Origin: UBA981 sp942490995
Lineage (GTDB): Bacteria > Pseudomonadota > Gammaproteobacteria > Ga0077536
Direction: 5' to 3'
DNA: 64,000 nt
Assembly (NCBI GenBank): GCA_942490995.1
Contig: CALOBG010000070.1
Coordinates: 85,890-149,889, forward strand
Shown: positions 40,374-49,628 of the stretch, piece after piece
Layout of the letters: the number at the start of each line of letters is the position of its first letter
Position numbering within the stretch: position 1 is the stretch's first letter
Program-made: the position numbers and the translations under genes
Notes under the pieces: generated by a model
Databases searched by the model: none
What the model was told of the DNA's origin: nothing
Seen by the model: the letters and a program-made list of their open reading frames with translations, nothing else

Positions 40374-41001
40374 GCAGGCGCCAGCGCGCGATCCCGGCCA
40401 CCTGTTCGTGATCTCGGCGCCGTCGGGCGGCGGCAAAACGAGCCTGGTGCGGGCGCTGCTCGAGTCGACCGCGGACCTGTGCGTTTCGGTGTCGCACACC
40501 ACCCGTCCGCAGCGCAGCGGCGAAGTCGACGGCGTCGACTATCACTTCGTCGACGAGCAGCGCTTTCGTGACATGGTAGCGGCGGGCGAATTTCTCGAGC
40601 ATGCGACCGTCTTCGATTACCGTTACGCGACCGCGCGCGCGGCGATCGCTGGTCACCTGGCCGCCGGTACCGATGTCATCCTGGAAATCGACTGGCAGGG
40701 CGCGCGCAGCATTCGCGCCGCGGCCGGTGACACCATTTCGATATTTATCCTGCCACCCTCCATCGCCGAACTCGAACGCCGCCTGCGCAAGCGAGGCGAC
40801 GCGCACAGCAATGTCGAGCGGCGCATGCGTGATGCGGTCAACGAAATGTCGCACCACGCCGAATACGACTACCTGGTTATCAACGACCAGTTCGACCAGG
40901 CCCTGGCCGCGCTCAAGGCGATCGTCACGGCGGCGCGACACCGGCGCCCGGTCCAGCAGGCCCGCCACGCCGCCCTGCTCGCCGAACTCGTGGCACTTTG
41001 A
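40348..41001 (+). CDS. gmk: Guanylate kinase
   Basis: Phosphorylates GMP/dGMP to GDP/dGDP. P-loop SAPSGGGKTSLVRALL, GMP-binding segments HTTRPQRSGEVDGVDYHF and FLEHATVFDYRYAT, and DVILEIDWQGA. The start is GTG at 40348 (217 aa, overlapping yicC by 26 bp) or TTG at 40366 (211 aa, preceded by AGGTG). The shorter form fits the usual family length of about 205-210 aa better, so the N-terminus is uncertain. Confidence 0.94.
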   Translation: MSRCRILSKQAPARDPGHLFVISAPSGGGKTSLVRALLESTADLCVSVSHTTRPQRSGEVDGVDYHFVDEQRFRDMVAAGEFLEHATVFDYRYATARAAIAGHLAAGTDVILEIDWQGARSIRAAAGDTISIFILPPSIAELERRLRKRGDAHSNVERRMRDAVNEMSHHAEYDYLVINDQFDQALAALKAIVTAARHRRPVQQARHAALLAELVAL

Positions 41002-41060
41002 GCCCCGTTTTGCTAAAGTCTTCGGTCCTTTTCGTTTAACTACCACAGGATCCCAGCGCC

Positions 41061-41351
41061 ATGGCACGTGTCACCGTCGAAGATTGCCTGCCTGCAGTCG
41101 GCAACCGTTTTGATCTCGTTCTCGTCGCCAGCCGCCGCGCGCGCCAGATTGCCATGGGCGCGCAACCCCTGGTGGAGGCCGAAAACGACAAGCCGACGGT
41201 GGTCGCGCTGCGCGAAATAGCGGCCGGACTGATGAATCTCGAGATCCTCGACGAAATCGACGCCAAGGAACGTGCTGCCGAGGAGTTCGAGCTGGCGGTC
41301 GAGTTCGCCGAGCAGCAGACCGAGCGGCAGGACCAGAACCCGGACTTCTGA
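41061..41351 (+). CDS. rpoZ: RNA polymerase omega subunit
   Basis: 96-aa omega subunit, which helps assemble RNA polymerase and contributes to a ppGpp-binding site. MARVTVEDCLPAVGNRFDLVLVASRRARQ is the standard N-terminus (quoted start MARVTVEDCL). The acidic C-terminal tail is typical of gammaproteobacteria. Its position between gmk and spoT is conserved. Confidence 0.97.
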   Translation: MARVTVEDCLPAVGNRFDLVLVASRRARQIAMGAQPLVEAENDKPTVVALREIAAGLMNLEILDEIDAKERAAEEFELAVEFAEQQTERQDQNPDF

Positions 41352-41474
41352 GCCGCGCGTGGCGCCTTCGCATAAGGCCTGTGGCGCCTGCTTCGAAAGG
41401 TATGCCTGACGCTCGCATCCACCGCTTGTGTCCCGCGCCCGACGCCGCTTCGCGCGCTGTTCAATGCCTCGCCC

Positions 41475-43645
41475 ATGAGTAGCGCTCCCGGGATCCCGGT
41501 CGAGGCGCCGCCGCTGCGTATCGATGACCTGTGCCGCCGCACCCGTTCGTATCTCAGCGCCGAGCAGATCAAGAAGGTCCGACGCGCCTACCGCTTCGGC
41601 GCCGAAGCCCACGAAGGCCAGCGGCGCAAAAGTGGTGAGCCGTACATCCAGCATCCGCTGGCGGTGGCCAACATCCTCGCCGAAATGCACATGGACCACG
41701 AGACGCTGGTCGCGGCGATGCTTCACGATGTCATCGAAGATACCCTGATTGCGAAAGATCGCATCAGCGAGGAATTCGGTTCCGAGGTCGCCGAAATCGT
41801 CGATGGGCTGAGTAAACTCACCCAGATCGAATTCGAATCCCACGCCGAAGCCCAGGCCGAGAATTTCCGCAAAATGCTCATGGCCATGGCCGACGATATT
41901 CGCGTCATTCTGGTCAAGCTCGCCGATCGCCTGCACAACATGCGTACCCTCGGCGCCCTGGGCGCGGACAAGCGCCGGCGCATCGCGCGTGAAACGCTGG
42001 AGATCTACGCCCCGATCGCACAACGCCTGGGCATGAACGCGATCCGCCTGGAACTCGAAGAACTCGGTTTCCAGGCGCTCTACCCGCTGCGCCACAGCGT
42101 CCTGACCCGCGTGATCCAGAAAATCCGTGGTAATCGCACCGAGGTGATCAACAAGATCCAGAAGCGCATCAAACGCTACCTGCGCCAGGAAGAACTCGTC
42201 GCCCACGTTATCGGGCGCGAGAAACATCTGTACAGCATCTACAAAAAAATGCGCGAAAAGCGCCTGCACTTCTCGGAAGTGCACGACGTCTACGCGTTTC
42301 GCATTATCGTCGACTCGGTTGATACCTGTTACCGCACCCTGGGCGTGATCCACGGCCTCTACAAGCCGGTACCGGGTACGTTCAAGGATTACATCGCGAT
42401 CCCCAAGGCAAACGGTTACCAGTCACTGCACACGGTGCTGTTCGGACCGTTCGGCGTCCCGCTGGAAGTCCAGATCCGCACCAATGAAATGGACCAGGTC
42501 GCGGAAGCCGGTATTGCCGCACACTGGCTGTACAAGAGTGGCGACAGTGCGGCCAAAAGCGCGCACAAGCGCGCGCGGGAATGGTTACGCGGGGTGCTCG
42601 AAATGCAGCGTCGCGCCGGCGATTCGCAGGAGTTCCTCGAGCACGTCAAGGTCGATCTGTTTCCGGACGAGGTCTACGTGTTCACGCCCAAGGGTGAAAT
42701 CATGGAACTGCCGCGCGGCGCCACCGCCGTCGACCTCGCCTACGCGATCCATACCGACCTCGGCAACACCTGTGTCGGCTGCCGCATCGACCGCCGCCTG
42801 GTGCCGCTGCGCACGCCGCTGCGGACCGGCGAATCGATCGAAATCGTTACCGCCCCGGGCGCGCGACCCAATCCGGCATGGCTTAATTTCGTAGTTACCG
42901 GCAAAGCCCGGGCCAACATCCGCCACTTCCTCAAGAATCTCCGCGAAGACGAAGCCCAGTCGCTCGGCAAGCGCATGCTGAACCGCGAACTCGAACGTCT
43001 CGGCGCCACCATAGAGACCCTCGACGGCGGCCACATCAGGCAGGCCCTGGCCAGTTTCAAGCTCGCCAATATGGACGAGCTGCTGGCCGATATCGGTCTC
43101 GGGGTGCGCTGGCGCCGCTTGTTGCCCGCGCCCTGGTGCCGAACGCGCACGACGACAGCGCCGCCAAGCCGCGTAGCCGTCGCCGCGCCGACGACAGTCC
43201 GGCACCGCTGCTGATCCACGGCACCGAGGGCATGGTCGTCACCATCCCGAAATGCTGCTACCCGATCCCGGGCGACCCGATTATCGGCGCTATCACCGCC
43301 GGACGCGGCATCGTCATCCACCATCCGTCGTGCAAAAACGTCATCGAATTCCGCAACGCACCGGACAAGTGGATCGACGTCGAATGGGCGAAAGATCTGA
43401 GCCGCGAATTCAGCGCCGAAATCGTGCTCGACGTCGTCAATCAGCGCGGCGTACTCGCCACCGTCGCGGCCGGCTGCGCCGACCAGAGCGCCAATATCGA
43501 AGGCATAGAGATCAGCGAACGTGACGAACATCACTCGAACATGCGTCTGATTGTCGGGGTTACCGATCGCAAACACCTGGCCGACGTCATCCGCGTTCTG
43601 CGTGGTAACAAAACGGTGGTGCGGGTGCATCGCAAGCGTGCCTGA
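41475..43645 (+). CDS. spoT: Bifunctional (p)ppGpp synthetase/hydrolase SpoT, frameshifted before the ACT region
   Basis: Stringent-response enzyme that makes and degrades (p)ppGpp. The first frame (41475-43214) has the HD hydrolase domain (H60, HD at 84-85, EDT 88-90), the synthetase domain (FKDYIAIPKANGYQSLHT), the TGS domain and the helical region up to ELLADIGLG. At about 43101-43106 the frame breaks. The rest (ALAPLVARALVPN..., then KCCYPIPGDPIIGAI and the ACT domain to 43645) is in another frame. Inserting one base in the GGGG run at 43101-43104 would restore one continuous protein of about 723 aa. Read as it stands, the product lacks the zinc-finger and ACT regulatory domains. Confidence 0.9.
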
Positions 43646-43661
43646 AGGTTTTTGATCGACC

Positions 43662-43680
43662 CGTACGCCGCCGGCGTACG
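43662..43680. promoter_or_regulatory. 19-bp perfect palindrome upstream of ridA
   Basis: CGTACGCCG-C-CGGCGTACG, 20 bp before the ridA ATG and 16 bp after the spoT stop. It may be an operator or an mRNA hairpin; no T run follows, so an intrinsic terminator is unlikely. Confidence 0.5.
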
Positions 43681-43700
43681 CCTACACACAGGAAATCAAC

Positions 43701-44087
43701 ATGAACACATCGGCGGTCCACACCGATGCTGCACCCGCAGCGATCGGCACCTATTCGCAGGCCGTAATCCACGCTGACACCGTCTACCTGTCCGGCCAGA
43801 TAGCCCTCGATCCGGCGACCATGGAACTCGTCGACGGCGACATGCGCGCACAGATTACGCGCGTGTTCGACAACCTGGCGGCGGTCGCGAGTGCCGCCGA
43901 CACCACGCTGTCGGCGTGTCTCAAACTGAACGTCTATCTCACCGATCTCGACCACTTCGCACTGGTCAACGAAGTCATGGCCGAGTACTTCACGAAACCC
44001 TACCCCGCTCGCGCGGCCATCGGTGTCGCTGCCCTGCCGCGCGGTGCGGCCGTCGAGATCGACGCGGTCATCGCTCGACGCGGCTGA
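43701..44087 (+). CDS. ridA: RidA family reactive-intermediate deaminase
   Basis: 128-aa Rid-family protein hydrolysing reactive enamine/imine intermediates released by PLP dehydratases. SQAV, VYLSGQIALDP, and the C-terminal RAAIGVAALPRGAAVEIDAVI with the substrate-binding arginine and glutamate identify RidA. An AGGAAA site precedes the ATG. The spoT-ridA-recG order is common in gammaproteobacteria. Confidence 0.95.
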   Translation: MNTSAVHTDAAPAAIGTYSQAVIHADTVYLSGQIALDPATMELVDGDMRAQITRVFDNLAAVASAADTTLSACLKLNVYLTDLDHFALVNEVMAEYFTKPYPARAAIGVAALPRGAAVEIDAVIARRG

Positions 44088-44113
44088 GCGGCGACTTCCA
44101 GCGCGGCGCCGAC

Positions 44114-46204
44114 ATGGCGGATCAGCTTAGCCTCGACGACCCGGTCCAGCGCCTGTCCGGCGTCGGCCCCAAGCTGCTCGAACACCTCGAGCGTCTGCGG
44201 ATCAGGCGGATCGGTGATGTGCTGTTCCACCTGCCGTTACGCTACCAGGATCGCACCCGGGTCAACCCCATCGGCACTTTGAGGCCAATGGTCGAGTCGC
44301 AGATCGAAGGTACGATCGACGCCAGCCAGGTGGTTTTCGCGCGGCGGCGCGCGCTGGTCTGCCGCATCAGCGACGGCAGCGGCGTGCTGCACCTGCGTTT
44401 CTTTTACTTCAATAGCTCGCAGCAGCAGCGCCTCAAGGCCGGCCGCCGAGTGCGCTGTTTCGGCGAAGTACGCCGCGGTCCGCAGACGCTGGAAATGGTT
44501 CATCCTGAATGCCAGGTTATCGATACTCAGCAACCGACGCCGGTCGCGGCCGAGCTGACCCCGATCTATCCGACCACGGAAGGTTTGCAACAGGGTCGCC
44601 TGCGCAAGCTCACCGATCAGGCCCTGGCGGTACTCGCCGAGCAACAGAACCTGCGGGGCGACGAACTCGTGCCGCGCGAGATCCTCGCCCACCTCGAGCT
44701 GCCGTCGCTGGCCGATGCCCTGCGCTACGTGCACCGCCCGCCACCCGACTGCGATATCGCCATGCTCAGCGCATCACTGCACCCGGCGCAGCGGCGACTG
44801 GTATTCGAAGAACTGCTTGCCCACCAGATCTCGCTCAAGCGCCTGCGCGAAAACGCGCGTAATTTTGCGGCTCCGGCGGAACGCGGTGGCGCGCTGCGCG
44901 AACGGCTGCTCGGCCGCTTCGGTTTCGACCTGACCGGCGCGCAGCGGCGGGTAATCGAAGAAATCGATCGCGACCTTGCCAGCGGCATACCGATGCTGCG
45001 TCTGCTGCAGGGCGACGTCGGCGCCGGTAAAACCGCGGTCGCCGCCGCGATCGCGACAAGCTTGCTGGAAAGCGGTTACCAGGTCGCGCTGATGGCCCCG
45101 ACCGAACTGCTTGCCGAACAACATGCCGCCAACCTCAGAACCTGGTTCGAAGCGCTCGATATCGAGGTTGTCCTGCTGACCAGTCGTCTCACACGGACAA
45201 CGCGCGCGCCGCTGCTTGCACGTCTTGCCGAACCGCGCGCGCTGCTGGCCGTGGGCACGCACGCCCTGTTTCAGAACGAAGTGGAATACGCCCGCCTCGG
45301 TCTGATCATCGTCGACGAACAGCACCGCTTCGGCGTCGACCAGCGTCTGGCCCTGCGCGACAAGGGCGCCGCCGACGGTTTTCGGCCGCACCAGTTAATC
45401 ATGACCGCGACACCTATCCCGCGCACCCTGGCGATGACCGCCTACGCCGATCTCGACGTGTCGGTGCTCGACGAACTGCCGCCGAATCGTAAACCCGTCA
45501 CCACGGTGGTCATCCCCGAGGCGCGGCGCGCGGAGATTGTCGAGCGCATCGCGCGCGCGGTCGAGGACGGGCTGCAGGCTTACTGGGTATGCCCGTTGAT
45601 CGACGAATCCGAAGCGCTCGAACACCAGGCGGCGACGGATATCGCCGAACAACTGACCGCGGCGCTGCCGTCGGTACGGGTCGGCCTGGTCCACGGACGG
45701 CTGCCGGACCGCGAGAAGGATGCCGCGATGGCGGCGTTCGCGCGCGGCGAAACCAACCTCCTGGTCGCCACTACCGTCATCGAAGTCGGGGTCGACGTGC
45801 CGAACGCGAGCCTGATGGTGATCGAAAACGCCGAACGGCTCGGCCTGTCGCAACTGCACCAGCTACGCGGCCGGGTCGGCCGCGGCGCGGACCAGGCGAA
45901 CTGCGTGCTGCTGTACAAATCGCCGTTGTCGCGGCTGGCGCGCGAGCGGCTGCAGGTGATCCGCGCGACCACCGACGGTTTCGAGATCGCTGACCGTGAC
46001 CTGGCACTGCGTGGCCCGGGCGAACTGCTCGGTACGCGCCAGGCCGGCATGGCGCAGTTCCGGATCGCCGACCTGAGCCGCGACGCCGCCCTGCTCGGCG
46101 ACGTCCAGCACGCTGCAGCGACCATGCTTGAGCGCTACCCGGAGCAAGCCACGCGGCTGGTCGAACGCTGGCTGGCGCAACGGGTTGAATACGCCAATGT
46201 CTGA
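44114..46204 (+). CDS. recG: ATP-dependent DNA helicase RecG
   Basis: Branch-migration helicase for stalled forks and Holliday junctions. 696 aa (E. coli 693) from the ATG at 44114. N-terminal wedge/OB domain (residues to about 250), Walker A LLQGDVGAGKTAVAA, the DEQHRFGV box in place of DExH, TATPIPRTLAMT, and the C-terminal LRGRVGRG motif. In-frame sequence upstream of 44114 overlaps ridA and is not used. Confidence 0.96.
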   Translation: MADQLSLDDPVQRLSGVGPKLLEHLERLRIRRIGDVLFHLPLRYQDRTRVNPIGTLRPMVESQIEGTIDASQVVFARRRALVCRISDGSGVLHLRFFYFNSSQQQRLKAGRRVRCFGEVRRGPQTLEMVHPECQVIDTQQPTPVAAELTPIYPTTEGLQQGRLRKLTDQALAVLAEQQNLRGDELVPREILAHLELPSLADALRYVHRPPPDCDIAMLSASLHPAQRRLVFEELLAHQISLKRLRENARNFAAPAERGGALRERLLGRFGFDLTGAQRRVIEEIDRDLASGIPMLRLLQGDVGAGKTAVAAAIATSLLESGYQVALMAPTELLAEQHAANLRTWFEALDIEVVLLTSRLTRTTRAPLLARLAEPRALLAVGTHALFQNEVEYARLGLIIVDEQHRFGVDQRLALRDKGAADGFRPHQLIMTATPIPRTLAMTAYADLDVSVLDELPPNRKPVTTVVIPEARRAEIVERIARAVEDGLQAYWVCPLIDESEALEHQAATDIAEQLTAALPSVRVGLVHGRLPDREKDAAMAAFARGETNLLVATTVIEVGVDVPNASLMVIENAERLGLSQLHQLRGRVGRGADQANCVLLYKSPLSRLARERLQVIRATTDGFEIADRDLALRGPGELLGTRQAGMAQFRIADLSRDAALLGDVQHAAATMLERYPEQATRLVERWLAQRVEYANV

Positions 46205-46291
46205 AAACGCCGCGCGCGGCACCGCCGGGGTGACGGTTGTTGGGTAGAATCCGCCCACTATGACCAACCTGCGCCGCCGCCGCGACCGGCC

Positions 46292-47180
46292 GTGAACACC
46301 AGACTCAGCCCACGCCAGCGGCTGCTTGAATATGCACGCCTGACCCGCCTCAACCGGCCGATCGGCATACTCCTGCTGCTGTGGCCGATGCTGTGGGCGC
46401 TGTGGCTGGCCGCGGCCGGCACCCCGCGCTACGACGTCCTGGTGGTGTTCATACTCGGCACTATCCTCATGCGTTCGGCGGGCTGTGTGATCAACGACTA
46501 CGCCGATCGCAACTTCGATGGCCACGTCGAACGCACGCGCGCGCCCGCTCGCGGCGGGCACGATTTCGACACGAGAAGCCCTGAGCGTGTTCGTCGTCCT
46601 GCTTACGCTCGCCGCCGGCCTGCTGTTCATGACCAATCGTCTGACCGTTGTGCTGGCCATCGGCGCGGTGTTGCTCGCGGTCACCTACCCGTATGCCAAG
46701 CGCTACACCTACCTGCCGCAGGTCCATCTTGGCGCCGCCTTCGGCTGGGCGGTGCCGATGGCTTTCGCGGCGCAAAGCAACGCCCTGCCACCGCTCGCGT
46801 GGCTGGTGTTCTGCGCCGCGGTACTGTGGGCCGTGATTTACGACACCGAGTATGCGATGGTCGACCGCAACGACGATGTCAAACTCGGCATCAAGTCGAC
46901 GGCCATCCTGTTCGACGACAACGACCGCCTGATCATCGGCTGCCTGCAGGCGATGCTGGTGATCAACCTGTTCCTGATCGGGCGCCAGGCCAATCTGGGC
47001 TGGCCGTTTCTGCTCGCGCTGGCCGTGGTGGGTGCGTTGTTCGCCTACCAGCAGTACCTGATACGCGCGCGCGAGCGGGCCGCGTGCTTTGCCGCGTTCA
47101 TGAATAATAACTGGGTGGGCGGTGTGGTTTTTGTCGGCATCGCGGCGAGCTACGCCCTGTTCCCCCCTACCGCCGGGTGA
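46292..47180 (+). CDS. ubiA: 4-hydroxybenzoate octaprenyltransferase UbiA, frameshifted
   Basis: Integral membrane prenyltransferase of ubiquinone synthesis. GTG start at 46292. The first aspartate motif NDYADRNFDGHVERTR is in frame 1. The frame then breaks at 46535-46550, in a CG-dinucleotide run, where two bases appear missing. The remainder (RARPLAAGTISTREAL, KRYTYLPQVHLGAAFGW, the second motif DTEYAMVDRNDDVKLGIKST and NNNWVGGVVF) lies in a second frame ending at 47180. Repair would give about 297 aa, against 290 in E. coli. All catalytic motifs exist but not in one frame. No ubiC beside it. Confidence 0.9.
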
Positions 47181-47242
47181 CCACGCCGAGCGCGGCGGTG
47201 GTATCATTGCCGGCACGTTCTACCAAGGGAGGGGGCTAAACA

Positions 47243-47827
47243 ATGAATCCACTCAAGTCTGTCTCGGGCACGATCATCCTGGGCTTTGTCGTTGCAGTCG
47301 TACTGATGGTCCTGCTCGGCAGCGGCTCGCTGAACATGTGGTCGATGGTGGTCTGGCTGCATGTCTTTGCCGGCGTGATCTGGATCGGTCTGCTGTACTA
47401 CTTCAACTTCGTGCAGGTTCCCGCGGTTGGCGCCGCCAACGCCGACAAGGATGGTCCAGGGCCGGCCGCGATCAATAAGTACGTCGCACCGCTCGCACTG
47501 CTGTGGTTCCGCTGGGGCGCGCTGGCTACCTGGCTGACCGGTGCGGCAGCGCTCGAAGTGATGGGCGTCGGCCTGGTCAACGCCTTCACCCTGAGTTCCG
47601 GCGCCACGGTGATCGGCCTCGGCGCCTGGATGGGCACCATCATGCTGTTCAACGTCTGGGTCCTGATCTGGCCGAACCAGAAAAAGATCCTCGGCATGGT
47701 CGCGGCCAGCGATGACGAGAAGGCCAGCGCGAGGGTAACCGCCCTGATGGCCTCACGCACCAACACCTTCCTCTCGATCCCGATGTTGATGTGCATGGTC
47801 GGCCACGGCCACGGCCTGCCGTTCTGA
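47243..47827 (+). CDS. PuuD-like (urate oxidase N-terminal type) membrane protein
   Basis: 194-aa membrane protein with about four hydrophobic segments, similar to the urate-hydroxylase PuuD N-terminal membrane domain family. Features: LHVFAGVIWIGLLYYFNFVQVP (quoted in part: HVFAGVIWIGLLYYF), FRWGALATWLTG, and MVGHGHGLPF at the C-terminus with paired histidines that could bind heme. It lacks the C-terminal cytochrome c domain of PuuD and no purine gene is adjacent, so urate oxidation is not supported. A GGGAGGGGGC site precedes the ATG; a strong terminator follows. Confidence 0.7.
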   Translation: MNPLKSVSGTIILGFVVAVVLMVLLGSGSLNMWSMVVWLHVFAGVIWIGLLYYFNFVQVPAVGAANADKDGPGPAAINKYVAPLALLWFRWGALATWLTGAAALEVMGVGLVNAFTLSSGATVIGLGAWMGTIMLFNVWVLIWPNQKKILGMVAASDDEKASARVTALMASRTNTFLSIPMLMCMVGHGHGLPF

Positions 47828-47844
47828 GCGACCTGCGGTAAACG

Positions 47845-47874
47845 AAAAAGCCCGGCGATGCCGGGCTTTTTTTT
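47845..47874 (+). terminator. Rho-independent terminator
   Basis: A-rich flank, GC stem AAGCCCGGC / GCCGGGCTT with a short loop, and eight Ts, 18 bp after the PuuD-like gene. The symmetrical A and T flanks could act in both directions, but only the plus strand has a gene ending here. Confidence 0.93.
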
Positions 47875-47933
47875 GCTGCCTGGCGGCGCGCAGGACTATA
47901 GGGTGCGCGAGATTGTGCGATGCGCAGGCGTTA

Positions 47934-48066
47934 GTGGCGTGCGGGTCGCGCGTCCGGCTAGCGTTCGACCGTGCATCCCTGCACGCTCTCTCTGCCCTCG
48001 CGCTGCGCTATACCATCCATGGCCCGCTTGCGCTCGAGGCCGCCTGACGCGCGACCCGCACGCCAC
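47934..48066. repeat. 133-bp palindromic dispersed repeat
   Basis: Bases 47934-47954 and 48046-48066 are exact 21-bp reverse complements flanking about 90 bp of non-coding sequence. The right 56 bp recur at 19902-19957. It behaves like a REP/MITE-type intergenic element between convergent transcription units. Confidence 0.8.
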
Positions 48067-48096
48067 GAATCGCGTACGAAGTTTACGCACACTTAT

Positions 48097-49182
48097 CTAG
48101 GGCGTTTCGTTACTGGCAAAATCGGATTTCCTATAGCGGCTGGCGCGCAGCTTCGCCTCGGCCAGGGCCGCGGCGTCGAGCGTTTCGGAAAGAACCTCGA
48201 GATTCTGCTCGGCCAGCTGGTGGCCGCTGGCGGCGGCGGCGGTGAGCAGCGCGCAGGCTTCGATTGGATCGCGTTCCACGCCCCGGCCTTCGGCGTACAA
48301 CCAGGCCAGATTGATCTGGGCATCGGCGCTGCCGTTAGCCGCGGCGCGACGATACCAGTGCAGCGCGGCGTTCAGATCGCGCGGCCAGTCCTGTCCGGCT
48401 TCGAACAACATCGCCAGGGTGAACTCGGCGCTGACGAGTCCGCTGTCGGCGGCCTGCACGTAGAGCGCTTCAGCGCGCGCCTGGTCGCGTTCGACACCCA
48501 GGCCAAGTCGATACAGGCGCGCCAGGTTGAAGGCCGCGGCGGCATGCCCGGCGCGCACCGCAACCGCGTACCATTGCGCGGCCTGGTCGTAAGCGCGGGC
48601 CTGCACCTGGCCCTGTTCCAGCATCAGGGCAAGGGCAAACGCCGCTTCGAGATCGCCACCCGCCGCGGCCTTGCTGAACCAGCCCAGCGCGTGACGCGGA
48701 TTGCGCTCGACCGCCCGGCCGAGGAAATACAGGCGCCCGAGCTGACGCTGCGCCTCGGCGTGACCGGCTTCGGCATAGGCGTGCAGGCGCGCGACGGCAT
48801 CCGGATTACCCGCCAGTGCGGCGCGGATGAACCAGCCACGCGCGGCGTTCGGACGCGGCGTACCGGCACGACCGTTGTCGAGCAGCAGGGCAAGGTTGTA
48901 CTGCGCTTTGGCATAACCCTGTTCGGCGCTGGCCCGATACCAATCGAGTGCCAGGTCGGCGTCCGCGCTGACGCCTTCGCCATTGTCGTAAAGCAGACCG
49001 AGCGCGAACTGGGCACGCGCGTCACCAGCGGCCGCGAGTGGTTCGAAAGCGGCCAGCGCGCGCGCATAGTCGCCCTGCTTGTAGGCCGCCACGCCGCTGG
49101 CGAAGTCCGCGCCCAGCGCACACGTGCTCGACCACGCGGTGAGTACAATCACCAGCCTCAGCAATAAGGAAGGTCCCGCCAT
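48097..49182 (-). CDS. Secreted Sel1-like repeat protein
   Basis: About 361 aa: an N-terminal signal peptide (SLLLRLVIVLTAWSSTCALG-AD) and then about nine Sel1-like tetratricopeptide repeats of 36 aa with the pattern A-x-x-x-LG-x-LY-x-x-G-x-G-V. Such solenoids mediate protein contacts in the periplasm or envelope. ATG 49182 is preferred over 49200 because it gives a cleaner signal peptide; neither has a strong ribosome-binding site. Divergent from the VanZ-like gene. Confidence 0.87.
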   Translation of the reverse strand: MAGPSLLLRLVIVLTAWSSTCALGADFASGVAAYKQGDYARALAAFEPLAAAGDARAQFALGLLYDNGEGVSADADLALDWYRASAEQGYAKAQYNLALLLDNGRAGTPRPNAARGWFIRAALAGNPDAVARLHAYAEAGHAEAQRQLGRLYFLGRAVERNPRHALGWFSKAAAGGDLEAAFALALMLEQGQVQARAYDQAAQWYAVAVRAGHAAAAFNLARLYRLGLGVERDQARAEALYVQAADSGLVSAEFTLAMLFEAGQDWPRDLNAALHWYRRAAANGSADAQINLAWLYAEGRGVERDPIEACALLTAAAASGHQLAEQNLEVLSETLDAAALAEAKLRASRYRKSDFASNETP

Positions 49183-49238
49183 GAAGCTGTTTATCGGCAT
49201 TCGGCAGGGTTTACTAGAGCCCTCGACGCGGCGCCGCG

Positions 49239-49628
49239 ATGAGCGCTGAGGCCGGCGCGGTGCGCGCGAAGGCCATCTGGCGCGGCCTGGCCTGGAGCGC
49301 AGCGGCGCTGGTCCTGGCGGCGTCGCTGGCGCCGCTGCCGAGCGAATTCGGCAATGTGCCGCAGGGCAGCGACAAACTCGTTCACATCGTCATGTACGCC
49401 ACGCTTACCGCGCTGTTCGCGCGCGCTTACCGCGCCCTGCCGGCAGTCCCGCTCGGTCTTGCGCTGCTGTGCTATGGTGCGATCATCGAAGCCGCCCAAC
49501 ATCTGCTGACCACACGCAGCGGCTCGCTGGCCGACGCCATTGCCAACGGCGCCGGTATCCTGATAATACTTTCGATCGTCGCGCTCAGACCCGATTCACG
49601 GACCGCACATACCCACCATGACCGCTGA
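49239..49628 (+). CDS. VanZ-like family membrane protein
   Basis: 129 aa with four hydrophobic segments. The family stretch SDKLVHIVMYATLTALFARA and GAIIEAAQHLLTTRSGSLADAIANGAG are clear (each quoted within limits: DKLVHIVMYATLTALF; IEAAQHLLTTRSGSLAD). VanZ confers teicoplanin resistance in enterococci, but most bacterial homologues have no known role. It overlaps the CoA transferase start by 11 bp. Confidence 0.85.
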   Translation: MSAEAGAVRAKAIWRGLAWSAAALVLAASLAPLPSEFGNVPQGSDKLVHIVMYATLTALFARAYRALPAVPLGLALLCYGAIIEAAQHLLTTRSGSLADAIANGAGILIILSIVALRPDSRTAHTHHDR

